This document shows, piece by piece, positions 9,169 through 18,485 of a stretch of 64,000 nucleotides of DNA (positions within the stretch are counted from its first letter, which is position 1; each line of letters opens with the position of its first letter). Below the pieces are notes generated by a model that saw only the letters and a program-made list of their open reading frames with translations, did no database searches and was not told the DNA's origin. Source of the DNA: Thalassobaculum sp965228445 (lineage in GTDB: Bacteria > Pseudomonadota > Alphaproteobacteria > Thalassobaculales > Thalassobaculaceae); contig OZ245813.1 of assembly GCA_965228445.1 (NCBI GenBank), positions 4,216,001 to 4,280,000 on the forward strand. The letters run 5' to 3'. The position numbers were made by a program, and so were the translations under genes.

Positions 9169-10698
9169 ATGGGCCTGAAGACCTCTGCCACCGCAGTGCG
9201 CATCATCGCGGTCGATGGGCGGGCGGACACTGCCGCCACCCTGTATCGGATGACGATTGCGGGTGCCTTGGCGGCCATGCTGGCGTTCGGCATGGCGCTG
9301 TACAACCCGGCGCACGCGAAGGCGCCGCCTGAGAGTTTCGCCGACCTCGCCGAGCGGCTGCTGCCGGCCGTGGTGAACATCGCCACGACCCAGACGGTCG
9401 ATTCGTCGCGGATGCCGGACATGCCGCAGTTCCCGCCGGGCTCGCCCTTCGAGGAGTTCTTCAAGGACTTCTTCGAGCGTAATCAGGGTCAGCGGCCGCA
9501 ACGGCCGCGCTCGGCGCAGTCGCTCGGCTCCGGCTTCATCATCGATGCCAGCGGCATCGTGGTGACCAACAACCACGTCATCGCCGACGCCGACGAGATC
9601 AAGGTCCGCCTGCAGGACGACACCGAGTACGAGGCGACCCTGATCGGCAAGGATCCGAAGACCGACGTCGCCGTGCTGTCGATCGATCCGGGTGCCCGCG
9701 AGCTGCCGTTCGTGGAGTTCGGCAATTCCGGCTCCCTGCGCGTCGGCGACTGGGTGGTCGCGATCGGCAACCCGTTCGGCCTGGGTGGCACGGTCACCGC
9801 CGGCATCGTCTCCGCCCGCGGCCGCGATATCGGCCAGGGCCCGTATGACGACTTCCTGCAGACCGATGCGTCGATCAACCGCGGCAATTCGGGCGGTCCG
9901 CTGTTCAACCTCGAAGGTCAGGTCGTCGGCATCAACACCGCGATCTTCTCGCAGACCGGCGGCTCCGTCGGCATCGGCTTCGCCATCGCCTCGGACCTGG
10001 CGAGCGGCGTGGTCGATCAGCTTCGCGAGTTCGGCCGGACCCGGCGCGGCTGGCTCGGCGTGCGGATCCAGCAGGTCAGCCCGGATATCGCCGAGAGTCT
10101 CGGCCTCGACACCGCCCGCGGCGCGCTGGTCGCCGACGTGACCCCGGACGGGCCGGCCGAAGCGGCCGGCATCCAGCCGGGCGACGTGATCACCGGCTTC
10201 AACGGCCAGGAGGTCGACGAGATGCGCACCCTGCCGCGCATCGTCGCCGAAACCAGGGTGGGCCGCGAGGTGCCGGTGCAGGTCTGGCGCGACGGCGCGT
10301 CGATCACCGTGACCGCCACCCTGGGCGAGCTGGAGCAGGCGGAAGAGGCCCGCATGCTGACCACCTCGGCCACGCCCGGCCCGAGCGACGAGGGCCGCGT
10401 GGACTCCCTCGGCCTCGGTCTCGCCACGCTGACGCCCCAATTGCGTGAGCAGTATGCGATTGCGGAAGAGGTCGAAGGCGTCGTCGTCACCGAGGTGGAC
10501 GATACGGTCGACGCTGCCGACAAGGGCCTGCGTGAGGGCGACGTCATCGTCGAAGTCGCCCAGGACGAGGTCCGTTCGCTCGAGGATGTGCGGCGTCTCG
10601 TAGAAGATCATCGCACCAATGGGAAGAAAACCATCCTTCTGCTGGTCAATAGACAGGGGGAGCAGAGATTTATCCCGCTCCGGATCGACAAGGGCTGA
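9169..10698 (+). CDS. degP: DegP/HtrA-type periplasmic serine protease (Do family)
   Basis: Periplasmic protease and chaperone for misfolded envelope proteins. The 509-residue protein starts at ATG 9169, which follows an AGAGGGA ribosome binding site; a second ATG at 9250 would give a more compact signal peptide (MTIAGALAAMLAFG, cleavage after AHA). The trypsin-like triad is visible: His136 in NNHVIADAD, Asp166 in KTDVAVL and Ser241 in RGNSGGPLFN. Two PDZ domains follow (about residues 295-385 and 410-500). It sits downstream of hflKC, so two envelope proteolysis systems are grouped. A strong terminator follows. Confidence 0.95.
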   Translation: MGLKTSATAVRIIAVDGRADTAATLYRMTIAGALAAMLAFGMALYNPAHAKAPPESFADLAERLLPAVVNIATTQTVDSSRMPDMPQFPPGSPFEEFFKDFFERNQGQRPQRPRSAQSLGSGFIIDASGIVVTNNHVIADADEIKVRLQDDTEYEATLIGKDPKTDVAVLSIDPGARELPFVEFGNSGSLRVGDWVVAIGNPFGLGGTVTAGIVSARGRDIGQGPYDDFLQTDASINRGNSGGPLFNLEGQVVGINTAIFSQTGGSVGIGFAIASDLASGVVDQLREFGRTRRGWLGVRIQQVSPDIAESLGLDTARGALVADVTPDGPAEAAGIQPGDVITGFNGQEVDEMRTLPRIVAETRVGREVPVQVWRDGASITVTATLGELEQAEEARMLTTSATPGPSDEGRVDSLGLGLATLTPQLREQYAIAEEVEGVVVTEVDDTVDAADKGLREGDVIVEVAQDEVRSLEDVRRLVEDHRTNGKKTILLLVNRQGEQRFIPLRIDKG

Positions 10699-10737
10699 TC
10701 CCCCCGCCCCCCAGGCCCTTTTCGCGGAGTGAGGAGG

Positions 10738-10766
10738 CGGCGCCGGTCCCCCAGGGACCGGCGCCG
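10738..10766 (+). terminator. Terminator hairpin after degP
   Basis: A perfect 13-pair GC-rich stem (10738-10750 with 10754-10766) with a CCA loop, then TTCC. The U-tract is short, but stem length and position support termination of the hflKC-degP unit. Confidence 0.7.
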
Positions 10767-10855
10767 TTCCTGATTCCGGGGTGGTGTTCTTTAGAACTGT
10801 TCAACAATTGAAGAATCTCTCTCACTAAATTTCGGGAATCGGGTAGGCTGATCGC

Positions 10856-11323
10856 ATGCGCTATCGCCTCCCCCTCCTGGTCACCGGAGTTGCCGCCTTG
10901 TTGGGCGTCGGAACCGTTTTCGGACTGCCGCGCCTCGGCTTCGACGGCGGGCGCCTGGACGCCTCCCAGGCCCATGCCATGGCCACCCGCGGCGAGATCA
11001 GCATCATCGATGTGCGGGCGGAGCGCGAGTGGCGCGAGACCGGTCTCGCCCAGGGGGCGGTCGGCGCCAGCATCCACAATCCGCGCGGCCGGGACGGCTT
11101 CATCGCCGCCGCGCTGGTGGCGGTGGAGGGCGATCTCGACCGCCCGATCGCCACCATCGCCGAGACCGGCGTGCGGTCGACCCGGGCCCAGGCATGGCTG
11201 GTCGATGCCGGCTTCACCCGGGTCTACAACATCAAGGAAGGCATGTTCGGCCGGTATGACGAGACGGGCGTGGCGCCCGGCTGGCTGGAGCGCGGTCTGC
11301 CGGTGGTCAGCTACCCGAACTGA
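10856..11323 (+). CDS. Membrane-anchored rhodanese-like protein lacking the catalytic cysteine
   Basis: The 155-residue protein has an N-terminal hydrophobic segment (residues 6-24, signal or anchor), then a rhodanese fold: EISIIDVRAEREWRETG near 47-63 and the GF..VYNIKEGMFG end. Rhodaneses carry Cys in the loop C-x-x-G-x-R-S. Here the loop reads AETGVRS, with Ala102 where the cysteine should be, so sulfur transfer by the usual mechanism is not expected. It may bind a ligand or partner instead. It converges on serB; only six bases separate the stop codons. Confidence 0.75.
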   Translation: MRYRLPLLVTGVAALLGVGTVFGLPRLGFDGGRLDASQAHAMATRGEISIIDVRAEREWRETGLAQGAVGASIHNPRGRDGFIAAALVAVEGDLDRPIATIAETGVRSTRAQAWLVDAGFTRVYNIKEGMFGRYDETGVAPGWLERGLPVVSYPN

Positions 11324-11339
11324 GGCGGGTTATCCCGCC
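11324..11339. terminator. Small hairpin between convergent rhodanese-like gene and serB
   Basis: GGCGGG and CCCGCC arms with a TTAT loop overlap the serB stop codon. A possible short bidirectional terminator, weak evidence. Confidence 0.3.
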
Positions 11340-12235
11340 GCCCGCGGTGCGGCGAACTCGTCGGCCCGGAAGCCCTGCAGATAGAGCAGGCCGCGCAGGT
11401 CTGCGTGCTCGATCCGGAAGCCGGCCGCGTCGCGTACCGCCGGCTTCGCCTGGAACGCGACCCCCATCCCGGCCGCCCCGAGCATCGCCAGGTCGTTGGC
11501 CCCGTCGCCGACCGCCAGCGCCGCCTCCAGCGTCAGGCCCCGGGCGGCGCACAACTCCTTCAGGGTCGCCAGCTTCGCCTCGCGGCCGAGGATGGGGTCG
11601 CCCACCGTGCCCGCGAGCATGCCGTCGGCCACATGCAGGGTGTTGGAACGGTCCTCGTCGAAGCCGACCCGTTGCCGGATCGCCCCGGTCATCGGCTTGA
11701 ACCCGCCCGACACCAGCGCGCAGTAGGCGCCCGACGCCTTCATGGTCGCCACCAGCACGTCGGCACCCGGCATGAGCGTGAGGCCGTCGATCACCGTGTC
11801 GATGGTCGAGGCCGGCAGGCCTTTCAGCATGCCGACCCGTTCCTTCAGCGCGCCTTCGAAATCCAGCTCGCCGCGCATCGCGCGGGCGGTGATCGCCGCG
11901 ATCTGCTCGCGGATGCCGGCGAACTCGGCCAGTTCGTCCAGGGACTCGCCGACGATGATGGTGCTGTCCATGTCGGCGATCAGCAGCCGCTTGCGCCGCC
12001 CTTCCGCCGGGCCGCCGTTGACGTCGACCGGCAGGCTCCCGAAGCCGGCGCGGACCCGGGCCAGCACCTCGGCCGGTCGGTCCGTATCGAACGGGATGTC
12101 GGCGGCCTCGTCGCGGGCGAGCCAGGTCGGGTCGCCGACCCGGGCGCCGGCCTCGACCAGAAGCCCGGCGGCGGTGGCGAGGGCGTCGGCGGCGAGCGCG
12201 CCCGGCGCGGCGCAAAGTGTGAGAACCTGTTGCAT
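11330..12235 (-). CDS. serB: Phosphoserine phosphatase SerB
   Basis: Last step of serine synthesis: hydrolyses O-phosphoserine; HAD superfamily, cytoplasmic. The 301-residue protein has an N-terminal ACT-like region (about 1-75) and a catalytic domain. The nucleophile motif is DMDST near residue 88, motif II is VSGGFKPM and the acidic motif is AVGDGANDLAML. The ATG at 12235 is preferred to an upstream GTG at 12244. It is divergent from miaA with only 29 bases between start codons, so the two promoters must overlap each other or the genes. Confidence 0.93.
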   Translation of the reverse strand: MQQVLTLCAAPGALAADALATAAGLLVEAGARVGDPTWLARDEAADIPFDTDRPAEVLARVRAGFGSLPVDVNGGPAEGRRKRLLIADMDSTIIVGESLDELAEFAGIREQIAAITARAMRGELDFEGALKERVGMLKGLPASTIDTVIDGLTLMPGADVLVATMKASGAYCALVSGGFKPMTGAIRQRVGFDEDRSNTLHVADGMLAGTVGDPILGREAKLATLKELCAARGLTLEAALAVGDGANDLAMLGAAGMGVAFQAKPAVRDAAGFRIEHADLRGLLYLQGFRADEFAAPRAAG

Positions 12236-12264
12236 GGGCCGCACTTATCGCGTAGCGGCGAGCC

Positions 12265-13230
12265 ATGTCCAGCGCCACCACGCCTCCGCCGCAGAAAACC
12301 GTGCTCGTCATCGCCGGCCCGACGGCCAGCGGCAAGACCGCGCTCGCGCTGGAACTGGCCGCGCGGCTCGACGGCGTGGTCATCAATGCCGACAGCATGC
12401 AGGTCTATCGCGAACTTCGGATCCTGACCGACCGGCCGCCGCCGGCGGACGAGGCGCGGGTGCCGCACCGGCTGTTCGGCGTGCTGCCGGCGTCGCGGCG
12501 CGGCTCGGCCGCCTGGTGGCGCGACGCGGCCTCGGCCGAGATCGATGCCGTCCTGGCGGCGGGGCAGGTGCCGATCCTGTGCGGCGGAACCGGCCTGTAT
12601 CTCAACGCGCTGATGCGCGGCATCGCCGAGGTGCCGCCGGTTGCCCCCGAGGTGGTCGAGGCGGCCATCGCCCGCTACCGGCAACTCGGCGGCGAGGCGT
12701 TCAAGCACGAAGTCCAGGGTCTCGACCCGATACTGGGAGCGCGGCTGGAGGCCGGGGATTCCCAGCGCCTGCAGCGGACCTGGGCGGTGGCCACCGCAAC
12801 CGGGCGTCCGCTGTCCGACTGGCAAGCCCAGCCGACCGGTGGGCGCGCCGATCTGGCATACTGCCGTGTGCTGCTGTTCCCGCCGCGCCCGGTTTCGGCC
12901 GAGGCGGTGGAGGTCAGATTTCGCAAAATGATCGCCGAGGGCGCGGTGGAGGAGGTGCGGCGGCTCGCCACACTAGGCCTCGACCGCTCCCTGCCGGCGA
13001 TGCGGGCGATCGGCGTTCCGCAACTGATTGATTACATTGATGGAAAAATCGATCTCGATGCGGCGGTGACCGCGTCGGTCATCGCCACCCGGCAATATGC
13101 CAAACGTCAGCGCACCTGGTTTCGCCATCAATTCCTGTCTGATATTCGGGTGGATGCGCAATTTTCGAAAAGCGGCTTTGAGGAAATCTTTTCGGAAATT
13201 CGCAGCTACGTGTTGACGCCCAAAACCTGA
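12265..13230 (+). CDS. miaA: tRNA dimethylallyltransferase MiaA
   Basis: Adds a dimethylallyl group to A37 of tRNAs that read UNN codons. The 321-residue protein has the P-loop GPTASGKTAL near residues 18-27, the substrate-loop motif INADSMQVYRELRILTDRP, and GGTGLYLNALMRGI. The C-terminal region has QYAKRQRTWFRHQF, which contacts tRNA in this family. Start ATG is at 12265. A stem-loop after the gene separates it from ilvB. Confidence 0.95.
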   Translation: MSSATTPPPQKTVLVIAGPTASGKTALALELAARLDGVVINADSMQVYRELRILTDRPPPADEARVPHRLFGVLPASRRGSAAWWRDAASAEIDAVLAAGQVPILCGGTGLYLNALMRGIAEVPPVAPEVVEAAIARYRQLGGEAFKHEVQGLDPILGARLEAGDSQRLQRTWAVATATGRPLSDWQAQPTGGRADLAYCRVLLFPPRPVSAEAVEVRFRKMIAEGAVEEVRRLATLGLDRSLPAMRAIGVPQLIDYIDGKIDLDAAVTASVIATRQYAKRQRTWFRHQFLSDIRVDAQFSKSGFEEIFSEIRSYVLTPKT

Positions 13231-13247
13231 GAGACTAGGTTCCGGCC

Positions 13248-13276
13248 GGCCGGCGCGGGAGGTTTCCGCGCCGGTC
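13248..13276 (+). terminator. Hairpin between miaA and ilvB
   Basis: Nine perfect pairs (13250-13258 with 13266-13274), extendable by a G-U and a G-C pair, with a GAGGTTT loop, then TGTCTTT. It lies 18 bases after the miaA stop and 85 before ilvB. It could terminate miaA or attenuate ilvB, but I see no leader peptide rich in branched-chain residues. Confidence 0.55.
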
Positions 13277-13360
13277 GTGTCTTTATCAACCTTGATCCTC
13301 CCGGGAGCCCCAGGAAAACGGGCCCCGACGGCGAGATCGCAACAGTGAAGGAGCGGAACG

Positions 13361-15172
13361 GTGGCTGAATCCCGCAAGACGTCCTCCCGTACCCCGTCGT
13401 CTCCCCAGGCGGCAAAACCCGAGATCATGTCGGGCGCCGCTGTTGTACTCCGCGCGCTCAAGGATCAGGGTGTAGAGGTCGTATTCGGGTACCCCGGCGG
13501 GGCGGTACTTCCGATCTACGACGAGATCTTCAAGCAGAACGCCATCCGGCACATCCTGGTGCGCCACGAGCAGGCGGCCGTGCACGCGGCCGAGGGCTAT
13601 GCCCGCTCGACCGGCAAGGTCGGCTGCGTTCTGGTGACCTCCGGCCCGGGGGCCACCAACGCGGTGACCGGCCTGACCGACGCGTTGATGGATTCCATTC
13701 CGATCGTGTGCCTGACCGGCCAGGTGCCGACCCACCTGATCGGCAACGACGCGTTCCAGGAAGCCGACACCACCGGCATCACCCGGCCCTGCACCAAGCA
13801 TAACTATCTGGTGAAGGACCCGGAGAAGCTGGCCGAGGTCATGCACGAGGCGTTCTACGTCGCGCGCAGCGGCCGTCCCGGCCCGGTCGTGGTGGACCTG
13901 CCGAAGGACATCCAGTTCGCCGACTGCCCCTATACCAACGCCAAGGACAAGGAGCCGAAAAGCTACCGTCCGCAGGTGAAGGGCGACGACAGCGCCATCG
14001 AGAAGGCGGTCGAGCTGATCGCCAAGGCGAAGCGGCCGGTGTTCTACGGCGGCGGCGGCCTGATCAATGCGGGCCCGAAGGCGTCCAAGCTGTTCGGCGA
14101 ACTGGTGCGCAAGACCGGCTATCCGGCCACGCTGACGCTGATGGGCCTCGGTGCCTATCCGTCCTCGGACAAGCAGTTCCTGGGCATGCTGGGCATGCAC
14201 GGCACCTACGAGGCCAACCTGGCGATGCATGACTGCGACGTCATGATCTGCATCGGCGCGCGCTTCGACGACCGGGTGACCGGGACGCTGACCGGCTTCT
14301 CGCCGAACTCCAAGAAGATCCACGTCGATATCGACCCGTCCTCGATCAACAAGAACGTGGCGGTCGACATCCCCATCGTCGGCGACGCCGCGGCGGTGCT
14401 GGAGCAGATGCTCGCGGTCTGGAAGGCCAAGGCCTGCAAGCCGGACGCCAAGGCCCTGGCCTCCTGGTGGCGGCAGATCGACGGCTGGCGGGCCCGCAAG
14501 TGCCTGGCCTTCACCCCGGGCACCAAGGACATCAAGCCGCAGCAGGCGATCCAGCGGCTGTTCGAGAAGACCCGCGGCATGGACTGCTACATCACCACCG
14601 AGGTTGGGCAGCACCAGATGTGGGCCGCCCAGTATTACGGCTTCGACGAGCCGAACCGCTGGATGACCTCGGGCGGGCTCGGCACCATGGGCTACGGCTT
14701 CCCGTCGGCCATGGGCGTGCAGGTCGCCCATCCGGACTCGCTGGTGATCGACATCTCCGGCGAGGCGAGCTTCCTGATGAACATGCAGGAGCTGTCGACG
14801 ATGCGGCAGTACGGCCTGCCGGTGAAGGCGTTCATCATCAACAACCAGTGGATGGGCATGGTCCGCCAGTGGCAGGAGTTGATCCACGGCAAGCGCTACT
14901 CGGAGAGCTATTCGGAGGCGCTGCCCGACTTCGTCAAGCTGGCGGAGGCCTTCGGCGGCGTCGGTCTGCGGGCGACCGAGGCGAGCCAGCTCGACGACGT
15001 CATCGATGAGATGATCGCCTCGCCGCATCCGGTGCTCGCCGACATCTGCGTGACCAAGGAAGAGAACTGCTTCCCGATGATCCCGTCGGGCCGGGCGCAT
15101 AACGAGATGATCCTCAGCCCGAGCGATCAGGAGCAGCAGACCGTGACCGACAAGGGCATGGCCCTCGTATGA
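13361..15172 (+). CDS. ilvB: Acetolactate synthase large (catalytic) subunit
   Basis: Thiamine-diphosphate enzyme that condenses pyruvate with pyruvate or 2-ketobutyrate, the first committed step to valine, leucine and isoleucine. The 603-residue protein has the catalytic Glu70 in RHEQAAVHAAEGYAR, the FAD-binding middle domain (GARFDDRVTG) and the diphosphate-binding C-terminal domain (GEASFLMNMQELST, with NNQWMGMVRQWQ). Start is GTG 13361, preceded by AAGGAGCGGAACG. A 12-pair hairpin separates it from the regulatory subunit ilvN. Confidence 0.95.
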   Translation: MAESRKTSSRTPSSPQAAKPEIMSGAAVVLRALKDQGVEVVFGYPGGAVLPIYDEIFKQNAIRHILVRHEQAAVHAAEGYARSTGKVGCVLVTSGPGATNAVTGLTDALMDSIPIVCLTGQVPTHLIGNDAFQEADTTGITRPCTKHNYLVKDPEKLAEVMHEAFYVARSGRPGPVVVDLPKDIQFADCPYTNAKDKEPKSYRPQVKGDDSAIEKAVELIAKAKRPVFYGGGGLINAGPKASKLFGELVRKTGYPATLTLMGLGAYPSSDKQFLGMLGMHGTYEANLAMHDCDVMICIGARFDDRVTGTLTGFSPNSKKIHVDIDPSSINKNVAVDIPIVGDAAAVLEQMLAVWKAKACKPDAKALASWWRQIDGWRARKCLAFTPGTKDIKPQQAIQRLFEKTRGMDCYITTEVGQHQMWAAQYYGFDEPNRWMTSGGLGTMGYGFPSAMGVQVAHPDSLVIDISGEASFLMNMQELSTMRQYGLPVKAFIINNQWMGMVRQWQELIHGKRYSESYSEALPDFVKLAEAFGGVGLRATEASQLDDVIDEMIASPHPVLADICVTKEENCFPMIPSGRAHNEMILSPSDQEQQTVTDKGMALV

Positions 15173-15180
15173 CGGCATCC

Positions 15181-15210
15181 GCGGCCGCCGGGTCCGTTCC
15201 CGGCGGCCGC
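15181..15210 (+). other. Strong RNA hairpin between ilvB and ilvN
   Basis: A perfect 12-pair stem (15181-15192 with 15199-15210) with a TCCGTT loop, eight bases after the ilvB stop. No U-tract follows, so it looks like an mRNA stabiliser or partial terminator that sets the ratio of large to small subunit, rather than a full stop. Confidence 0.55.
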
Positions 15211-15296
15211 GTCGCCTGCCGCCTTCGCCATTCCCTTTCCGGGCGCCGGCTCCGGCACGATCCCAGGAGCCCCCGCCCGCCTTTCGGAGACCCCAC

Positions 15297-15872
15297 GTGA
15301 CACCCACCGATCAAACGACCGAACGGCATACCATCGCCGTGCTGGTGGCCAATGAACCGGGCGTGCTCGCCCGCGTCATCGGCCTGTTCTCCGGCCGCGG
15401 CTACAACATCGAGAGCCTGACCGTATCCGAGGTGGACGAGGTCAACGCCCGGTCGCGCATCACCATCGTCACCTCCGGCACGCCGATGGTGATCGAGCAG
15501 ATCAAGGCGCAGCTCGCCCGCCTGGTCCCGGTCTACGACGTGCACGACCTGACCATGGAAGGCCCGCATGTGGGCCGCGAGATGGCGCTGGTGAAGATCC
15601 GCAACTCGGGCGAGGCCCGGATCGAGGCCCTGCGCATCGCCGACACCTTCCGCGCCCGGGCGATCGACAGCACGCTCGGCAGCTTCGTCTTCGAGCTGAC
15701 CGGCGATACCGGCAAGATCGATGCCTTCATCGACCTGATGATCTCGCTGGGCGAGGTCGAGGTGTCGCGCACCGGCGTCGTTGCCATCGCCCGGGGCGAG
15801 CACGTCCACATGCCGCTCGTGCGCAAGGCCAAGCCGGCTAAGCGGAAGGCGAAGAAAGCCGCCGAGGACTGA
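15297..15872 (+). CDS. ilvN: Acetolactate synthase small (regulatory) subunit
   Basis: Binds valine through its ACT domain and confers feedback inhibition on IlvB. The 191-residue protein starts at GTG 15297 with CGGAGA upstream. The ACT domain (residues 10-85) contains HTIAVLVANEPGVLARVIGLFSGRGYNI; the second domain (about 90-165) ends near ARTGVVAIARGEH-like sequence. A Lys/Ala-rich C-terminal tail (KAKPAKRKAKKAAED) is longer and more basic than usual. Confidence 0.95.
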   Translation: MTPTDQTTERHTIAVLVANEPGVLARVIGLFSGRGYNIESLTVSEVDEVNARSRITIVTSGTPMVIEQIKAQLARLVPVYDVHDLTMEGPHVGREMALVKIRNSGEARIEALRIADTFRARAIDSTLGSFVFELTGDTGKIDAFIDLMISLGEVEVSRTGVVAIARGEHVHMPLVRKAKPAKRKAKKAAED

Positions 15873-15897
15873 CGCCCAAAACGACCAGCCATCTGGA

Positions 15898-15932
15898 CTC
15901 GGCGACGGCCGCATGGCTAAACCGTCGCCGAG
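15898..15932 (+). other. Hairpin between ilvN and ilvC
   Basis: An 11-pair stem (15898-15908 with 15922-15932) around a 13-base loop, 26 bases after ilvN and 60 before ilvC. It is followed by ACCATGG rather than a U-tract. It could be a partial terminator or processing site inside the ilv unit. Confidence 0.5.
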
Positions 15933-15992
15933 ACCATGGAAACCATCGAAAACCTGATCTGAGAACCGCAAGACCCGAAGGAGGGAGACCCC

Positions 15993-17012
15993 ATGCGCGT
16001 GTACTATGACCGCGACGCCGACGTGAACCTGATCAAGACCAAGAAGGTCGTGATCGTCGGCTATGGCAGCCAGGGCCATGCCCATGCCAACAACCTGAAG
16101 GACAGCGGCGTCAAGGACGTGGTCGTCGCGCTGAAGGAAGGCTCGCGCTCCCGCGCGAAGGCCGAGGCCGCCGGCTTCAAGTGCATGACGCCGGCCGAGG
16201 CCGCCAAGTGGGGCGACATCCTCATGATGCTGACCCCGGACGAGCTGCAGGGCGACATCTACAACGAGGACCTGAAGCCGAACATGCGGGCCGGCGCGGC
16301 GATCGCCTTCGCCCACGGCTTCAACGTCCACTTCAACTTCATCGAGCCGCGCGACGACATCGACGTCTTCATGATCGCGCCGAAGGGCCCGGGCCACACG
16401 GTGCGCTCCGAGTACCTGCGGGGCGGCGGCGTGCCGTGCCTGGTCGCCATCGACCAGGACTCCTCGGGCAATGCCCTGGAAGTCGCGCTGTCCTACTCGT
16501 CGGCCATCGGCGGCGGCCGCGCCGGCACCATCGAGACCACCTTCAAGGAAGAGTGCGAGACCGACCTGTTCGGCGAGCAGGTCGTCCTGTGCGGCGGTCT
16601 GTGCGAGCTGATCAAGGCCGGCTACGAGACCCTCTGCGAGGCCGGCTACGCCCCGGAGATGGCCTATTTCGAGTGCCTGCACGAGGTGAAGCTGATCGTC
16701 GACCTCATCTATGAGGGCGGCATCGCCAACATGAACTACTCGATCTCGAACACCGCCGAGTACGGTGAGTACGTCTCCGGTCCGCGCATCGTGACCGAGG
16801 AGACCAAGGCCGAGATGAAGCGCGTCCTGGCCGACATCCAGTCCGGCACCTTCGCCCGCAACTGGATGCTGGAGAACAAGGTCAACCAGTCCTCGTTCAA
16901 GGCCATGCGCCGTCGTGCGGCCGAGCACTCGATCGAGCAGGTCGGCGAGAAGCTGCGCGCCATGATGCCGTGGATCGCGGAGAACAAGCTGGTCGACCAG
17001 ACCAAGAACTGA
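15993..17012 (+). CDS. ilvC: Ketol-acid reductoisomerase, class I
   Basis: Isomerises and reduces acetolactate or acetohydroxybutyrate with NADPH and Mg2+, second common step of branched-chain amino acid synthesis. The 339-residue length marks the short class I form. The dinucleotide-binding motif is GYGSQGHAHANNLKDSG (about residues 24-40); metal ligands lie in the E/D-rich helices (DLFGEQVVLCGG, FECLHEVKLIVDL). ATG 15993 follows a strong AAGGAGGGAGA site. A good terminator ends the operon. Confidence 0.97.
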   Translation: MRVYYDRDADVNLIKTKKVVIVGYGSQGHAHANNLKDSGVKDVVVALKEGSRSRAKAEAAGFKCMTPAEAAKWGDILMMLTPDELQGDIYNEDLKPNMRAGAAIAFAHGFNVHFNFIEPRDDIDVFMIAPKGPGHTVRSEYLRGGGVPCLVAIDQDSSGNALEVALSYSSAIGGGRAGTIETTFKEECETDLFGEQVVLCGGLCELIKAGYETLCEAGYAPEMAYFECLHEVKLIVDLIYEGGIANMNYSISNTAEYGEYVSGPRIVTEETKAEMKRVLADIQSGTFARNWMLENKVNQSSFKAMRRRAAEHSIEQVGEKLRAMMPWIAENKLVDQTKN

Positions 17013-17034
17013 TCGACCGCTATATGATTAACGG

Positions 17035-17068
17035 ACGGGCGGGTCGGCCGGTGCTGACCCGCCCGTTT
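17035..17068 (+). terminator. Terminator after ilvC
   Basis: An 11-pair stem (17035-17045 with 17056-17066) with a 10-base loop, ending in TTT. It lies 22 bases past the ilvC stop and is the best intrinsic terminator of the ilv region. Confidence 0.75.
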
Positions 17069-17383
17069 CGCGTTCGGATCGAAGGCCGCCGTCGGCCGGT
17101 CCGATTCGCCCGGGACTCTTTAACGAATCGCGGTGAAGAGCGCTTTGTAACTGTCTGCGAATCCTGATATTGTCGCAGCCATAGCGTATCGGAGCAGCGC
17201 AAGGTGGTAGGGGCGGCGCAGCACGGCTGCTGGTGAGAGCCAAAGCGCCGGCACGCTGAACACGAGCCGGGCCACGTGTCCGTCCAGATCCTGCGGTCTG
17301 GATCGGCGGCCCTGACGGGATTCGATCGGCCAGTCCCATGGGAGACATGGACCGGGCCGTAACATCGACGGGACTGAGAAACG
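17069..17383. other. Long leader region upstream of mreB
   Basis: Some 315 bases with no supported gene. It holds the candidate promoter at 17145-17173. The remaining 210 bases before the mreB start would be an unusually long 5' untranslated region, with several GC-rich short palindromes but no riboswitch I recognise. Confidence 0.45.
17145..17173 (+). promoter_or_regulatory. Candidate sigma-70-type promoter for the mreB operon
   Basis: TTGTAA at 17145-17150 and TATTGT at 17168-17173 with the ideal 17-base spacer. No other gene lies between it and mreB. Confidence 0.4.
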
Positions 17384-18427
<1,044 letters not shown>

Positions 18428-18485
18428 CGCCACGGCGTTCAGGCGCGTTCGTGATTTCTGCCTACCCTTGAGGTGACCGGCGACT

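Noticed and set aside
13231..13360. Amino-acid attenuator with leader peptide before ilvB
   Set aside because: A hairpin is present, but no short reading frame rich in Leu, Val or Ile codons precedes it.
13286..15307. A 673-residue minus-strand open frame opposite ilvB
   Set aside because: Shadow of the strongly conserved ilvB gene; no family motifs or ribosome binding site.
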